DNA of 36,483 nucleotides, taken from NCBI GenBank assembly GCA_947470515.1, contig CANITF010000032.1, positions 1 through 36,483 of the forward strand. The letters are read 5' to 3'. Below are positions 16,353 through 25,692 of this stretch, piece by piece. Source of the stretch: Flavobacteriales bacterium. GTDB lineage: Bacteria > Bacteroidota > Bacteroidia > Flavobacteriales_D > Crocinitomicaceae. The notes beneath the pieces are model-generated. The model was not told the DNA's origin and did no database searches. It saw only the letters and a program-made list of their open reading frames with translations. How positions within the stretch are numbered: position 1 is the first letter of the stretch; each line of letters starts with the position of its first letter. A program made the position numbers and the translations under genes.

Positions 16353-18104
16353 TTAAAATGAAGGACAAGAGACAGTTTTAAAACGTTGGAGCGTAATGTT
16401 TGCATCTTTCGGGTACTTCACTGTATAACCAATTTCAACAGATTTCACCTCTCCAGGTTGAATAACAGATTGCCAATTAGCTTCGCCCGTTAATAGATCA
16501 TGTTTAGCACCGCTTAATTCATCAATAGTCACAGTAATATCATTACTATTAGAAATAGGAACTTGATCATAAATGTCAATTTTAATAGGAACATTACGAT
16601 TGTTTCTTACCACAATTTCATATAAATACGACTCTTTTTTACTTCCACCTATAACTTTTTTGAAACTCATTTCTTTTTTCAATTTTCTCATAACAGTAAC
16701 TTTATTATCTCTGCCAAAAGACAATGAAAGTGTATCCGAGACATTTCTTGTATCAATTTCAGAAACACCAACATATTCGCCACCAAAATAAACATTCGTT
16801 GGACCAGGAATTAACTCTAATTCTTGCCATCCGACGATATGTGCTAATAAAAATGCGCCATTATCCAGTTTTGGAACAGTGATGTGTGAGAAAGTAGCGT
16901 CTAAATCCATTTCTTTTACATCCACCATATAAGGTTTAGCATCAGATGGGCAAGAAAACTTGTTCGGAATAATAAATTCCGCTGTCAATTCGGATATTTC
17001 TATTTGACGCATGCCAACGGTCATATTTCCAAAATTTTGAGGGATGATTATTCCACTTTGAAAGTTACCATTTTCTTTGTTATTTATACTTTCATCACTA
17101 TCTAAAACATAATTATCCCATGCTCTTTGGTTGGCAGTGTTTATGTTACCTTGTGCAATCGATCGGTAATCTTGTTGGGTAGTTTGTGGCGCATAATAAC
17201 CTCCTTTTTCAGAAGACTTTTTTAAGCCATCGTAATAACTCAAATACCAAGGAGACAATTCAGGATGAGAAGCTGACAAACGAGGGTCCCCTGTTGAAAG
17301 CACCAAATCAACATTTTCCCAATCGCTGCCGGTATTGTTATATACCTGCGCTTTATATTTTAAATTTATTTTTTGATTTAAATCTACAGCTGATAAATCG
17401 TAATTTGCTGCCCATCCACAATCAGAAACCAAATATTTCAAAATTGATTTCATTGAAACAGCCTCATCAGAATCCAATAAAACGACAACTTGATTACTTC
17501 TTTGATTTTCATTGTAATTTAATTCTACCAATTGATATCTTGTTTTTTCGATGTTGGTATTCAATGTTGCTTGTTCCTTTCGAAGTTTAGACATTTTGGT
17601 TACGACTTCTAACGTTCTTGACCGATAAAAATCAGCAGCTTCTTTAATCTGTGTTACAGTTAAATTTTGATTTTGACCTCCCAATTTTTTATTTGAATTC
17701 AGCACATCCAATTCAGAAGTATAAGCCGTTAACAAATCGAGATTCCCTTGTTGTTTATCTTTTAATAACTCTAAAGAATCTTGTAAAATTGCTATTCGAG
17801 GATTGAATAATTCTGCAGCCAAAAAATCCATTTCTGTAGAAACTGAAACCAAACGGTATTTTGCATCACCGACAAATTGAATAGATTGTGGGTCTGCAAA
17901 TGCAGAAATTCCAGAAAAAATTAATTTATTTCTTCCTTTTTGAATTTTAATTTGCTCTTCATGGAAGATTTCACCAGAAGTTAAAAATAGTTTTACTTGT
18001 TTAATTTCAGATTTTACAGTTTGAACTATTGGTTGTTGCGCATATATAGCAAACGGCAGAACAAAAAAGAATACGTTAAGATATTTCATAGATAAATTTT
18101 TCAT
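16353..18104 (-). CDS. Mucoidy-inhibitor MuiA family protein (DUF4140/DUF4139)
   Basis: The 583-residue exported protein starts with a signal peptide (to about residue 23, IYAQQ). An N-terminal DUF4140-type beta domain follows (VKLFLTSGEIFHEEQIKIQK). A long coiled coil spans about residues 100-205, and a large DUF4139 domain reaches to the end (GWAANYDLSAVDLN, STGDPRLSASHPELSPWYLS, VEIGYTVKYPKD). The name comes from a Salmonella mucoidy-inhibiting activity; the biochemical role is unknown. It sits just downstream of the crtD-type gene on the same strand with a 53-bp gap, so co-transcription is possible. The true start may be the ATG at residue 6. Confidence 0.85.
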   Translation of the reverse strand: MKNLSMKYLNVFFFVLPFAIYAQQPIVQTVKSEIKQVKLFLTSGEIFHEEQIKIQKGRNKLIFSGISAFADPQSIQFVGDAKYRLVSVSTEMDFLAAELFNPRIAILQDSLELLKDKQQGNLDLLTAYTSELDVLNSNKKLGGQNQNLTVTQIKEAADFYRSRTLEVVTKMSKLRKEQATLNTNIEKTRYQLVELNYNENQRSNQVVVLLDSDEAVSMKSILKYLVSDCGWAANYDLSAVDLNQKINLKYKAQVYNNTGSDWENVDLVLSTGDPRLSASHPELSPWYLSYYDGLKKSSEKGGYYAPQTTQQDYRSIAQGNINTANQRAWDNYVLDSDESINNKENGNFQSGIIIPQNFGNMTVGMRQIEISELTAEFIIPNKFSCPSDAKPYMVDVKEMDLDATFSHITVPKLDNGAFLLAHIVGWQELELIPGPTNVYFGGEYVGVSEIDTRNVSDTLSLSFGRDNKVTVMRKLKKEMSFKKVIGGSKKESYLYEIVVRNNRNVPIKIDIYDQVPISNSNDITVTIDELSGAKHDLLTGEANWQSVIQPGEVKSVEIGYTVKYPKDANITLQRFKTVSCPSF

Positions 18105-18157
18105 GGATACAATTTAGACAATTTTAGGTTCAATTCGCTTTAAACCTAATAAATTTC

Positions 18158-19633
18158 TTAAACGATAGGGATTTCTCTTGTTGCAATTTCAGCCGAAAGT
18201 AAACATAAAGGAATTCCACCACCTGGATGAACGCTTCCGCCAACAAAATAAAGACCTTTTACTTTTGAAAAGTTTGAGTGTCGAAAAAAAGCAGCCATTC
18301 GATCGTTTGAACTTGCTCCATATAAAGCTCCAGCAAAACTTGATGTACGTTGTTCTATTCTGATTGGGTCTAAATAATCCTCTTCTTCTATTAACAAAGA
18401 AATATCTTCTCCTAACAATCGACTGATTTTAGACAGAACATTTTCTCTAGTTCTTTTGCGAATAATTTCCCAATCTTGACCAGAATTTGACGGCACATTG
18501 ACCATCACAAACCAATTTTCAGCACCTACAGGAGCATCATCTTTTTTATATTTAGAACTAACATGAATATAAACTGTTGGGTCCTGGCAAACAGCTTTCT
18601 TGTCAAATATTGTTTCAAATTCTTGTTTATAATCTTCGGAAAAAAAGATGTTATGCAAATCGAGCTTGTCAAATTGTTTCTTAATTCCCCAATAAAAAAT
18701 CATTGCTGAACTCGACGGCTCTTGTTCTAAGGTTCGTTTTTTAGCTTTCGTGTTTTTCAAAAGGAACTTGTATGCAGGTTTTACATCTGAATTACATACT
18801 ACAATTGGAGCAGGAATAAATTCATTATTCACCTTAATTCCTTCAACTAATTTACCATTTTCAACAATTTCATCCACTTTGGAGTTATAATAAAATTTTA
18901 CTCCCACGTCTGTTGCCAATTGAACTAAACTAGTTGTTATAGAATGTATTCCTTTTTTTGGAAAGAAGGTTCCTATACCAAATTCCAGATGTGGAATAAT
19001 GTTAAGAATTCCCGGAGCTTGATATGGGTCTGATCCATTGTATGTTGCATAACGATCAAATATCTGAACGAGTTTCGGATGGTTTAACGCTTGAACATTG
19101 GCTTTGTGCATTGTTGTGAAAATATTCAGCTTTGGCATTGCAAGAATAGTTTTCAGTAGATTTCCTGAAAAATAATTTTTTGCTAAATGCAACGAGTTTT
19201 CTAAAAATGATTCTTTTGTTTGCTTATAAATAAATTCACTTTTCTCTAAATGTTTTTTCAAAGGTTCACTGTCGATTGATAATACTTTTTCAATTTCTGC
19301 ATATAAACTTTCTTTATTAGCAGGAAAAGAGATAAACGTTCTACCCTCAAAAAAATAATTACAGGTTACTTTTACTTCATCATATTCAAAATATTCAGCT
19401 GTTTTTTTGTCAGATAGTTCGAATAATCTTTCGACATACTGAGGCATCGTAAATAAGGATGGGCCTGCATCAAATCGATAATTGCCTAATTGCAAATTAG
19501 TCAATTTTCCGCCTGGATAGGAATTAGATTCATAAACGTGCACATCATAGCCTTTATTCGCCAGTCGAATAGCCGAAGCAATACCAGCAATACCAGATCC
19601 TACAACGCAAACTTTTAGTTTATTTTCCTTCAT
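18158..19633 (-). CDS. crtD: Carotenoid desaturase of the CrtD type (1-hydroxycarotenoid 3,4-desaturase)
   Basis: The 491-residue FAD-dependent desaturase belongs to the CrtI/CrtD superfamily. The dinucleotide-binding motif is VVGSGIAGIASAIRLANKGY near the N terminus and the C-terminal FAD signature is FVGGSVHPGGGIPLCLLSAE. The stretch YRFDAGPSLFTMPQY is typical of the Bacteroidota CrtD group. The phytoene desaturase of these bacteria has, as I recall, a GPSWYWMPD-like version. CrtD removes hydrogens at C-3,4 of 1-hydroxylated psi ends, the step after CruF in myxol/saproxanthin synthesis. It lies about 16 kb from the pigment operon. A CrtI function cannot be excluded, because no other CrtI is in the window. 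Confidence 0.75.
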   Translation of the reverse strand: MKENKLKVCVVGSGIAGIASAIRLANKGYDVHVYESNSYPGGKLTNLQLGNYRFDAGPSLFTMPQYVERLFELSDKKTAEYFEYDEVKVTCNYFFEGRTFISFPANKESLYAEIEKVLSIDSEPLKKHLEKSEFIYKQTKESFLENSLHLAKNYFSGNLLKTILAMPKLNIFTTMHKANVQALNHPKLVQIFDRYATYNGSDPYQAPGILNIIPHLEFGIGTFFPKKGIHSITTSLVQLATDVGVKFYYNSKVDEIVENGKLVEGIKVNNEFIPAPIVVCNSDVKPAYKFLLKNTKAKKRTLEQEPSSSAMIFYWGIKKQFDKLDLHNIFFSEDYKQEFETIFDKKAVCQDPTVYIHVSSKYKKDDAPVGAENWFVMVNVPSNSGQDWEIIRKRTRENVLSKISRLLGEDISLLIEEEDYLDPIRIEQRTSSFAGALYGASSNDRMAAFFRHSNFSKVKGLYFVGGSVHPGGGIPLCLLSAEIATREIPIV

Positions 19634-19697
19634 ACGAAATTCCTTCTGTGAATTTAAAAAATGAAAGCCGAAAATGTTCTATTTTTAGAAAAAAAAT

Positions 19698-20108
19698 ATG
19701 ATAGGAAAAGCAATTGGTTTAGGTGGTATTTTTTTAAAATTTAAGAATCCAGCAAAAATGAATCTTTGGTATTCTGAAGTCTTAGGTTTGACAACTAATG
19801 CTTATGGCGTATTATTCTCCTTCAATTCAGATCAATCAAAATCTGCATTGTTACAATTAGGAACTTTTCCTACCGATAGTGATTATTTTGGAAGTGAATC
19901 ACAGCAAGTAATGATCAATTTTCGAGTAGACAATTTAGAACTGATGCTTATCCGGCTGAAAGCCACGAACGTTGAAATATTGGATAAAATGGAAACATAT
20001 GAATATGGTAAATTCATTCATATTAGTGATCCAGAAGGAAATAGAATTGAATTATGGGAACCTATTGATGCTGCATTTTCAGATGAACCAACAACAGAAA
20101 TGCGATAA
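19698..20108 (+). CDS. VOC (glyoxalase/bleomycin resistance-like) family protein
   Basis: The 136-residue protein shows one vicinal-oxygen-chelate domain: IGLGGIFLKFKNPAKMNLWY at the start, VMINFRVDNLELMLIRLK in the middle and FIHISDPEGNRIELWEP at the end. The final Glu is the usual metal ligand. Substrates in this family range from methylglyoxal adducts to antibiotics and cannot be told here. It is divergent from the crtD-type gene and converges on a small unknown gene with a 1-bp gap. Confidence 0.85.
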   Translation: MIGKAIGLGGIFLKFKNPAKMNLWYSEVLGLTTNAYGVLFSFNSDQSKSALLQLGTFPTDSDYFGSESQQVMINFRVDNLELMLIRLKATNVEILDKMETYEYGKFIHISDPEGNRIELWEPIDAAFSDEPTTEMR

Positions 20109-20109
20109 A

Positions 20110-20481
20110 TTATTTTAAATTAGCTAAATAGCGTTCCAGATTTGGATTATCTAACATGACATCAGAACCTAGGAAAAGAACTTTTTTACAACCATTTCTT
20201 TCAATCCAAAGTTCTAAATTTGATACACCAACCATTAATGTTCCGTTAATATCAATTTTGTGAACAGGTTTTTGATTTTTATCAAAAATTGAGCGAATAT
20301 CTAAAATTTCTTTGTCAACCTCCTGATTTTCTGTAAATATAACAAGACCATCGATTCCTTCTTCCGAATCTTCGTTCTTAGATGAAAATTCCAGAACTTC
20401 AATATTAAGTTCGTTTACCCAAGAAGTCAGGTAGTTCGAAAACCGAGAATTGTCTTTTAAAAAAATCTTGTCTAATTTCAT
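20110..20481 (-). CDS. Small conserved-looking hypothetical protein
   Basis: The ORF encodes 123 residues with no signal peptide or membrane helix. It reads as an alpha/beta protein (IDGLVIFTENQEVDKEILDI, GCKKVLFLGSDVMLDNP). No family was recognised. A TACTTTTG box 41 nt before the ATG supports that it is expressed. It ends 1 bp from the stop of the VOC gene. Confidence 0.65.
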   Translation of the reverse strand: MKLDKIFLKDNSRFSNYLTSWVNELNIEVLEFSSKNEDSEEGIDGLVIFTENQEVDKEILDIRSIFDKNQKPVHKIDINGTLMVGVSNLELWIERNGCKKVLFLGSDVMLDNPNLERYLANLK

Positions 20482-20521
20482 TGGTGTCCTAGTGCTGATT
20501 TTTTAAAATCACGTGGGAGTG

Positions 20522-20529
20522 CAAAAGTA
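20522..20529 (-). promoter_or_regulatory. Predicted -7 box of the 123-residue gene
   Basis: On the minus strand the sequence TACTTTTG matches TAnnTTTG and lies 41 nt before the ATG at 20481. No clear -33 element was found. Confidence 0.45.
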
Positions 20530-20564
20530 ATACATTTATCGACTTATTTGTGAAAATAATCACA

Positions 20565-21956
20565 TTAATAACCCAATATTTTTAAATAATCCGCTGCTGT
20601 TTGTTCTTCACTAAACAATTCTGTTTGCAATTTACCATTTTCATCACGTTGAATCAGAATATGTTTTGGTTCTGGGATCAGGCAGTGTTTCAATCCACCA
20701 AATCCTCCGATTGTTTCTTGGTATGCTCCTGTGTTGAAAAAGCCAAGATACAAAACTTTATTTCTATCGTATTTTGGAAGATAAATGGCATTTGAATGTT
20801 GCTCTGAATTGTAATAATCGTCACTGTCGCATGTTAAACCACCTAGTAAAACACGCTCGTAATCGTCATTCCACCTATTGACGGGCAACATAATATATCG
20901 TTGATTGATTGCCCACGTATCTGGAAGATTTGTCATGAAAGAAGAATCAATCATGTTCCACTTTTCTCTATCATTTTGTTGTTTTTGGTGCAACACACTG
21001 AAAATAGCTCCACCACTTTCTCCAACTGTAAACGATCCAAACTCCGTAAATATATTTGGTTCTGGAATATCATTGTCCGCACAAACACGTTGCACTTGAG
21101 TCAATATTTCACGCACCATATAAGCGTAATCAAAATCGAAAGCCAAAGACTTTTTAATTGGGAAACCACCACCGATATTTAATGAATCCAATGAAGGACA
21201 GACCTTTTTCAAATCACTATAAATACGCAAACATTTCGTTAGTTCATTCCAATAATAGGCTGTATCATTGATCCCTGTATTTATGAAAAAATGCAACATT
21301 TTCACTTCAACACGTGGATTGTCTTTCAACATTGCTTTGTAAAAAGGAACAATTTCACGGTACCGAATTCCTAAACGGGAGGTATAAAATTCGAATTTGG
21401 GTTCTTCTTCAGATGCAATTCGAATCCCTATTTTCAGATCTTTGTCTGTTCTGGCTAAAAGATCTTGCAGCTCCTGTGTATTGTCAACAATAGGTATAAC
21501 ATTTAACTTTCCATCATTGATTAAACCTGCAATATTGTCGATATATTGTTTTGGCTTGTATCCGTTACAGATTACATATTTCCCATCCGTTAATTTTCCC
21601 GAGTTGTAAAGATTTCGAACGATATCGATGTCAAAAGCGGAAGAAGTTTCTATATGAACATCATTTTTCAAAACCTCATCTAAAACAAATGAAAAATGGT
21701 TACTTTTTGTGCAATATGAATAATAGTAATTTCCAGAATAACCTAAATTACTGATTGCTTCTCTAAACCAGCCTTTTGCTCGTTGAATATTGTTTGATAT
21801 TTGCGGTAAATAATTGAATTTCAGAGGAGTTCCATAATCCTTAATTAAACGCATCAGGTCTATACCATGAAAAAATAAATGATCTTCTCTTAAATGGAAT
21901 TCATTCTGTGGAAAATCAAAAGTTTGGTCAATTAAATCAATATACTTCGTTCTCAT
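20565..21956 (-). CDS. Arginine decarboxylase-like fold-type III PLP enzyme
   Basis: The 463-residue enzyme has an alanine-racemase-type barrel with the PLP lysine K84 in YYSYCTKSNHFSF. It also has HIETSSAFDIDIV, the phosphate-binding SLNIGGGFPIKK and a C-terminal domain with GGLTCDSDDYY and LGFFNTGAYQETIGG. This short form is the arginine decarboxylase usual in Bacteroidota, distinct from the roughly 650-residue E. coli SpeA. It would convert arginine to agmatine, the first step of polyamine synthesis. No agmatinase gene is nearby in the window, so the substrate assignment rests on family resemblance. It follows the ArsC-like gene with a 33-bp gap. Confidence 0.8.
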   Translation of the reverse strand: MRTKYIDLIDQTFDFPQNEFHLREDHLFFHGIDLMRLIKDYGTPLKFNYLPQISNNIQRAKGWFREAISNLGYSGNYYYSYCTKSNHFSFVLDEVLKNDVHIETSSAFDIDIVRNLYNSGKLTDGKYVICNGYKPKQYIDNIAGLINDGKLNVIPIVDNTQELQDLLARTDKDLKIGIRIASEEEPKFEFYTSRLGIRYREIVPFYKAMLKDNPRVEVKMLHFFINTGINDTAYYWNELTKCLRIYSDLKKVCPSLDSLNIGGGFPIKKSLAFDFDYAYMVREILTQVQRVCADNDIPEPNIFTEFGSFTVGESGGAIFSVLHQKQQNDREKWNMIDSSFMTNLPDTWAINQRYIMLPVNRWNDDYERVLLGGLTCDSDDYYNSEQHSNAIYLPKYDRNKVLYLGFFNTGAYQETIGGFGGLKHCLIPEPKHILIQRDENGKLQTELFSEEQTAADYLKILGY

Positions 21957-21989
21957 TTACTTCTTCTGCACTAAATTATTTTTAATCAC

Positions 21990-22340
21990 TTAAAGGATTT
22001 CCAAAATTCTTTCTGTTGGTCGACCAATAATTGCCTTGTTGCCTTTTATTACGATAGGTCGCTCAATAAGTTTCGGAAATTTAATCATTGCCTCAATCCA
22101 TTCTGAATCAGAAAGAATTTTACCCTTAAAATTAGCTTTAAAATCTTCTTCTCCTTTGCGAATCAATGCTTCCGGTTTGATACCTAATTTGGAAATAATT
22201 TCTTCTAAATCTTTGTAAGTCGGGATGTTTTTCAAATAATCTACAACAGAATAATCTACTCCTTTTTCATTAAGAAATTCAAGGGCACATCTGCTTTTCG
22301 AACAGCGGCTGTTGTGAAATACGATTATTGAATCTGCCAT
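21990..22340 (-). CDS. ArsC/Spx family (arsenate reductase-like) protein
   Basis: From the ATG at 22340 the protein has 116 residues with a thioredoxin-like ArsC fold. The N-terminal redox motif IIVFHNSRCSKSR contains the catalytic-type Cys and a second Cys. The C-terminal part IVIKGNKAIIGRP is the conserved ArsC loop. Family members reduce arsenate with glutaredoxin/glutathione or act as Spx-like regulators. No arsenic-resistance genes are near, so a general redox role is equally likely. A longer reading from 22361 was rejected, because that codon overlaps the -7 promoter box. Confidence 0.85.
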   Translation of the reverse strand: MADSIIVFHNSRCSKSRCALEFLNEKGVDYSVVDYLKNIPTYKDLEEIISKLGIKPEALIRKGEEDFKANFKGKILSDSEWIEAMIKFPKLIERPIVIKGNKAIIGRPTERILEIL

Positions 22341-22358
22341 ACCATTATTATTGGGATG

Positions 22359-22366
22359 CAAAGATA
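22359..22366 (-). promoter_or_regulatory. -7 box that fixes the start of the ArsC-like gene
   Basis: On the minus strand TATCTTTG matches TAnnTTTG. It overlaps the upstream in-frame ATG (22361), so that ATG would not be transcribed. The next ATG at 22340 gives a short leader of about 12-15 nt. Confidence 0.6.
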
Positions 22367-22427
22367 CGCGTTTCTTGAATCATACTATATGTTTTACTCT
22401 TTTTTTAAAAATCAAACATCACGTTTC

Positions 22428-23672
22428 TCATCCAATCAATTGCGTAAAAAGTGCTTGATTATTATTCAAGTATTCATATTTAAAATGCAACTTATCCAAA
22501 TTGAAATAAATTCTCTTCAAATCTTCCGGACTTTTTAATTCTATTCCGACAACCGCAGGACCGCTTTCTCTGTTATTCTTTTTAGAAAATTGAAAAAAGG
22601 TGATATCATCATCTGGACCTAAAATTTCGGTAACAAAATCTTTCAATGCACCAGGTCGCTGAGGAAATTGAATTAAGAAATAATGCTTTAATCCTTCATA
22701 AAATAGAGAGCGCTCTTTTATTTCTTCAGTTCGTGTGATGTCATTGTTACTTCCACTCACAACACACACACAATTTTTACCTTTAATTTCATCTTGATAA
22801 AAATCAAGCGCGGCAATACTTAATGCTCCTGCTGGTTCAACAACGATTGCTTCTTCATTGTATAATTTTAATATTGTTGAACATACTTTTCCTTCTGGAA
22901 CCAAAATAATATCATCAAGGTTCTTTTTGCATATTTCAAAATTCAAATCCCCTACTCTTTTTACTGCAGCGCCATCAACAAATTTGTCAATTTCATCCAA
23001 AGTGATATTTTGATTTGCTGCAATTGATGTTTTCATTGATGGAGCACCAAGAGGTTCAACCCCAATTATTTTTGTGGATGGACTTAATGTTTTAAAAACC
23101 GTTGAAACACCGGCGGACAGTCCTCCCCCACCAATAGGCACAAATAAATAATCGATTGATTCCTTGATTTGTTCAAGAATTTCAAGTCCAACAGTTCCTT
23201 GACCTGCAATGACTTTTACATCGTCAAAAGGATGCACAAAAACATTGTTGTTCGCTTCACAGAATTCTAAGGCCTTTTTATACGTATCATCAAAAGTGTC
23301 GCCTTCTAAGATTATTTGAACATTATTTTTACCAAATAATTCGACTTGTTTTATTTTCTGCTTTGGCGTTGTTGCCGGCATAAAAATGGTGCCTTGGATA
23401 TTCAATAAATGGCATGAATAGGCAACACCTTGCGCATGATTTCCTGCACTTGCACAGACAATTCCTTGTTTCCTTTGATTTGATTGGAGGGAATTAATTT
23501 TATTGTAAGCTCCTCTAATTTTGTAAGAACGAACCACTTGAAGGTCTTCTCGTTTAAGATAAATTGAAGCAGCGTATTGACTTGACAAATTAATACTCAA
23601 GCTGCAAGGAGTTTCAAGAATAATCCCGCGTAAATTTTCCTTGGCTGCTTTTATTTCTTCAAGAAGTTCCAT
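22428..23672 (-). CDS. ilvA: Threonine dehydratase (biosynthetic)
   Basis: The 414-residue PLP enzyme deaminates threonine to 2-oxobutanoate, the entry to isoleucine synthesis. The PLP lysine is K51 in VVRSYKIRGAYNK. CASAGNHAQGVA, the phosphate loop PIGGGGLSAG and VVSGSNND follow. The C terminus (about residues 325-414, HYFLIQFPQRPGALKDFV) is a single ACT-like regulatory domain, the usual site of isoleucine feedback in this form. It is the last gene of the ilv operon, 13 bp after ilvC. Confidence 0.95.
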   Translation of the reverse strand: MELLEEIKAAKENLRGIILETPCSLSINLSSQYAASIYLKREDLQVVRSYKIRGAYNKINSLQSNQRKQGIVCASAGNHAQGVAYSCHLLNIQGTIFMPATTPKQKIKQVELFGKNNVQIILEGDTFDDTYKKALEFCEANNNVFVHPFDDVKVIAGQGTVGLEILEQIKESIDYLFVPIGGGGLSAGVSTVFKTLSPSTKIIGVEPLGAPSMKTSIAANQNITLDEIDKFVDGAAVKRVGDLNFEICKKNLDDIILVPEGKVCSTILKLYNEEAIVVEPAGALSIAALDFYQDEIKGKNCVCVVSGSNNDITRTEEIKERSLFYEGLKHYFLIQFPQRPGALKDFVTEILGPDDDITFFQFSKKNNRESGPAVVGIELKSPEDLKRIYFNLDKLHFKYEYLNNNQALFTQLIG

Positions 23673-23685
23673 TAGATTCTAATAA

Positions 23686-25155
23686 TTAATTTAACTTTTT
23701 CATATCCGTCATCATTCCTCTTAACCACGCTCCTACTTCCTCAATTGGGTGTTGACGAATTGACGCATTCACTTCAATCAATTCCAAATTGTCCACTTCA
23801 TTCGTAGATGAAAAATTATTCCCGATGACATTCAATTCTATTGTGGACATGAAATCTTTTAATAATGGCTTGCAAGCATGATCAAATAAGTAACACCCAT
23901 ATTCAGCCGTATCTGAGATAATTCTGTTCATTTCGAATAATTTCTTTCTCGCGATTGTATTTGCGATCAATGGCGCCTCGTGAAGGGATTCATAATAAGC
24001 TGATTCGGCAACGATTCCTGTTTCCGTCATGGTTTCATAAGCCAATTCAACTCCAGCTTTGACAAATGCAACTAATAAAGTTCCTTGATCAAAATAGGTT
24101 TGTTCTGAAATAGTTGAGCTCGTTGCAGTGGTTTTTTCGAATGCCGTTTCACCTGTTTCTTTTCTCCAAGTGTGCAATTCTAAATCACCATTCTTCCAAT
24201 CTTCCATCATTCTTTTAGAAAAATCACCACTCATGATATCATCCATGTGCTTTTGAAAAAGTGGACGCATAATGGCTTTTAATTCTTCAGCCATTTCAAA
24301 CGCTTCAATTTTTGCAGAATTTGATAATCGGTCCATCATATTGGTAATACCGCCATGTTTCAATGCTTCCGTAATTGTTTCCCAACCATATTGAATCAAT
24401 TTCGCTGCATACGCAGGTTCGATTCCTTTTTCAACCATTTTGTCGAAAGATAAAATAGAACCTGTTTGAAGCAAGCCACACAAAATTGTTTGTTCACCCA
24501 TTAAGTCAGACTTAACTTCTGCGACAAAAGAAGAAAATAAAACACCTGCTTTGTGTCCACCAGTTGCAGCTGCGTATGCTTTTGCTTGTTCCAAACCTAA
24601 ACCATTTGGATCATTTTCTGGATGAACGGCTATTAACGTTGGTACTCCAAATCCGCGCTTATATTCTTCTCGCACTTCAGTACCTGGACATTTTGGTGCA
24701 ACCATGATAACGGTAATATCTTCTCTGATTTGCATTCCTTCTTCAACGATATTGAATCCGTGAGAATAAGACAAAGTGGAATCTTTTTTCATCAATGTCA
24801 TGATTGCATTGACAACTGATGTATGCTGTTTGTCTGGAGTTAGATTACAAACTACATCTGCCCATGGAACTATTTCTTCGTACGTTCCAACAATAAAATT
24901 ATTCTCAGTTGCATTCTTATATGAAATTCTTTTTTCTAAAATAGCATCTTCTCGCAAGGCATAAGAAATATCTAAACCTGAATCGCGCATGTTTAATCCT
25001 TGGTTTAATCCTTGCGCTCCACAACCAACTATGACAATTTTTTTACCTTTCAAAGCATTAATTCCATCTTCAAAATGTGATTGATCAAGGAATTCACAGG
25101 TTGCTAATTGTTCAACTTGTTTTCTAAAAGGCAATTGATTAAAATAATTTTTCAT
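23686..25155 (-). CDS. ilvC: Ketol-acid reductoisomerase, class II
   Basis: The 489-residue length identifies the long class II enzyme with a duplicated knotted C-terminal domain. The Rossmann motif [20 protein letters not shown] lies near residue 41. Metal and substrate motifs include [30 protein letters not shown] and the second copy around [26 protein letters not shown]. It converts acetolactate and acetohydroxybutyrate to dihydroxy acids with NADPH and magnesium. It lies 12 bp after ilvN in the operon. Confidence 0.96.
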   Translation of the reverse strand: MKNYFNQLPFRKQVEQLATCEFLDQSHFEDGINALKGKKIVIVGCGAQGLNQGLNMRDSGLDISYALREDAILEKRISYKNATENNFIVGTYEEIVPWADVVCNLTPDKQHTSVVNAIMTLMKKDSTLSYSHGFNIVEEGMQIREDITVIMVAPKCPGTEVREEYKRGFGVPTLIAVHPENDPNGLGLEQAKAYAAATGGHKAGVLFSSFVAEVKSDLMGEQTILCGLLQTGSILSFDKMVEKGIEPAYAAKLIQYGWETITEALKHGGITNMMDRLSNSAKIEAFEMAEELKAIMRPLFQKHMDDIMSGDFSKRMMEDWKNGDLELHTWRKETGETAFEKTTATSSTISEQTYFDQGTLLVAFVKAGVELAYETMTETGIVAESAYYESLHEAPLIANTIARKKLFEMNRIISDTAEYGCYLFDHACKPLLKDFMSTIELNVIGNNFSSTNEVDNLELIEVNASIRQHPIEEVGAWLRGMMTDMKKLN

Positions 25156-25167
25156 CTGTATTTCTTA

Positions 25168-25692
25168 TTAATTTTCTAATTCTTCTAAATAATGTTCTAA
25201 TGTTTTCATTGGTTTTGAAATGGCAACTCTTCCAGAGCGCACAAATTCAAGCACTCCAATTGAACTCAGATCATTGAATAATACTGTCAATTCTTCTGGT
25301 TGACCAGTTTTTTCTACGATAGTGAACTCTTTTTCGATTGTCAAAATGCGCGCATGGTGTTCACGAACAATTTTTTCAGCGCCACCGTTTGCAAATGCTT
25401 CGGTCGACAATTTATACAAGGCTATTTCTTGGTGAACCACCTCATCATCTGTATGAAAAAATGCTTTTAAAACCTCAACTTGTTTTTCAATTTGCGCAAC
25501 TACTTTTTTCACTTGATCTAACGACGTATTCACAACAATTGTATATCGGTAAACCCCTTTTACTTCCGATTCGGAAGCTGTGATACTTTCAATATTTAAA
25601 TGGCGCCTTGTGAAAATGATAGTGATTCTATTTAGAATTCCAATACTATTTTCTGTGAAGACCGATATGTTATAAGCTCTTTCCATACTCAT
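25168..25692 (-). CDS. ilvN: Acetolactate synthase regulatory (small) subunit
   Basis: The 174-residue protein starts with an ACT domain (YNISVFTENSIGILNRITII, RRHLNIESITASESE) and continues with the small-subunit C-terminal domain (GRVAISKPMKTLEHYLEELE). It activates the catalytic subunit and gives valine feedback inhibition. Its ATG shares one base with the ilvB stop (TAATG), so the two subunits are translationally coupled. The alternative ATG two codons later is also possible. Confidence 0.93.
   Translation of the reverse strand: MSMERAYNISVFTENSIGILNRITIIFTRRHLNIESITASESEVKGVYRYTIVVNTSLDQVKKVVAQIEKQVEVLKAFFHTDDEVVHQEIALYKLSTEAFANGGAEKIVREHHARILTIEKEFTIVEKTGQPEELTVLFNDLSSIGVLEFVRSGRVAISKPMKTLEHYLEELEN

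Noticed and set aside
17186-17590. 134-codon plus-strand ORF antisense to the MuiA-family gene
   Set aside because: It is a shadow of a strongly supported gene, with low-complexity residues and no motifs.
18158-19633. Calling the desaturase a phytoene desaturase (CrtI)
   Set aside because: The GPSLFTMP motif and the presence of cruF favour CrtD; CrtI remains possible and is stated in the entry.
22341-22361. Upstream ATG of the ArsC-like gene
   Set aside because: The codon overlaps the TATCTTTG -7 box, so it would not be in the transcript; the next ATG fits the family.
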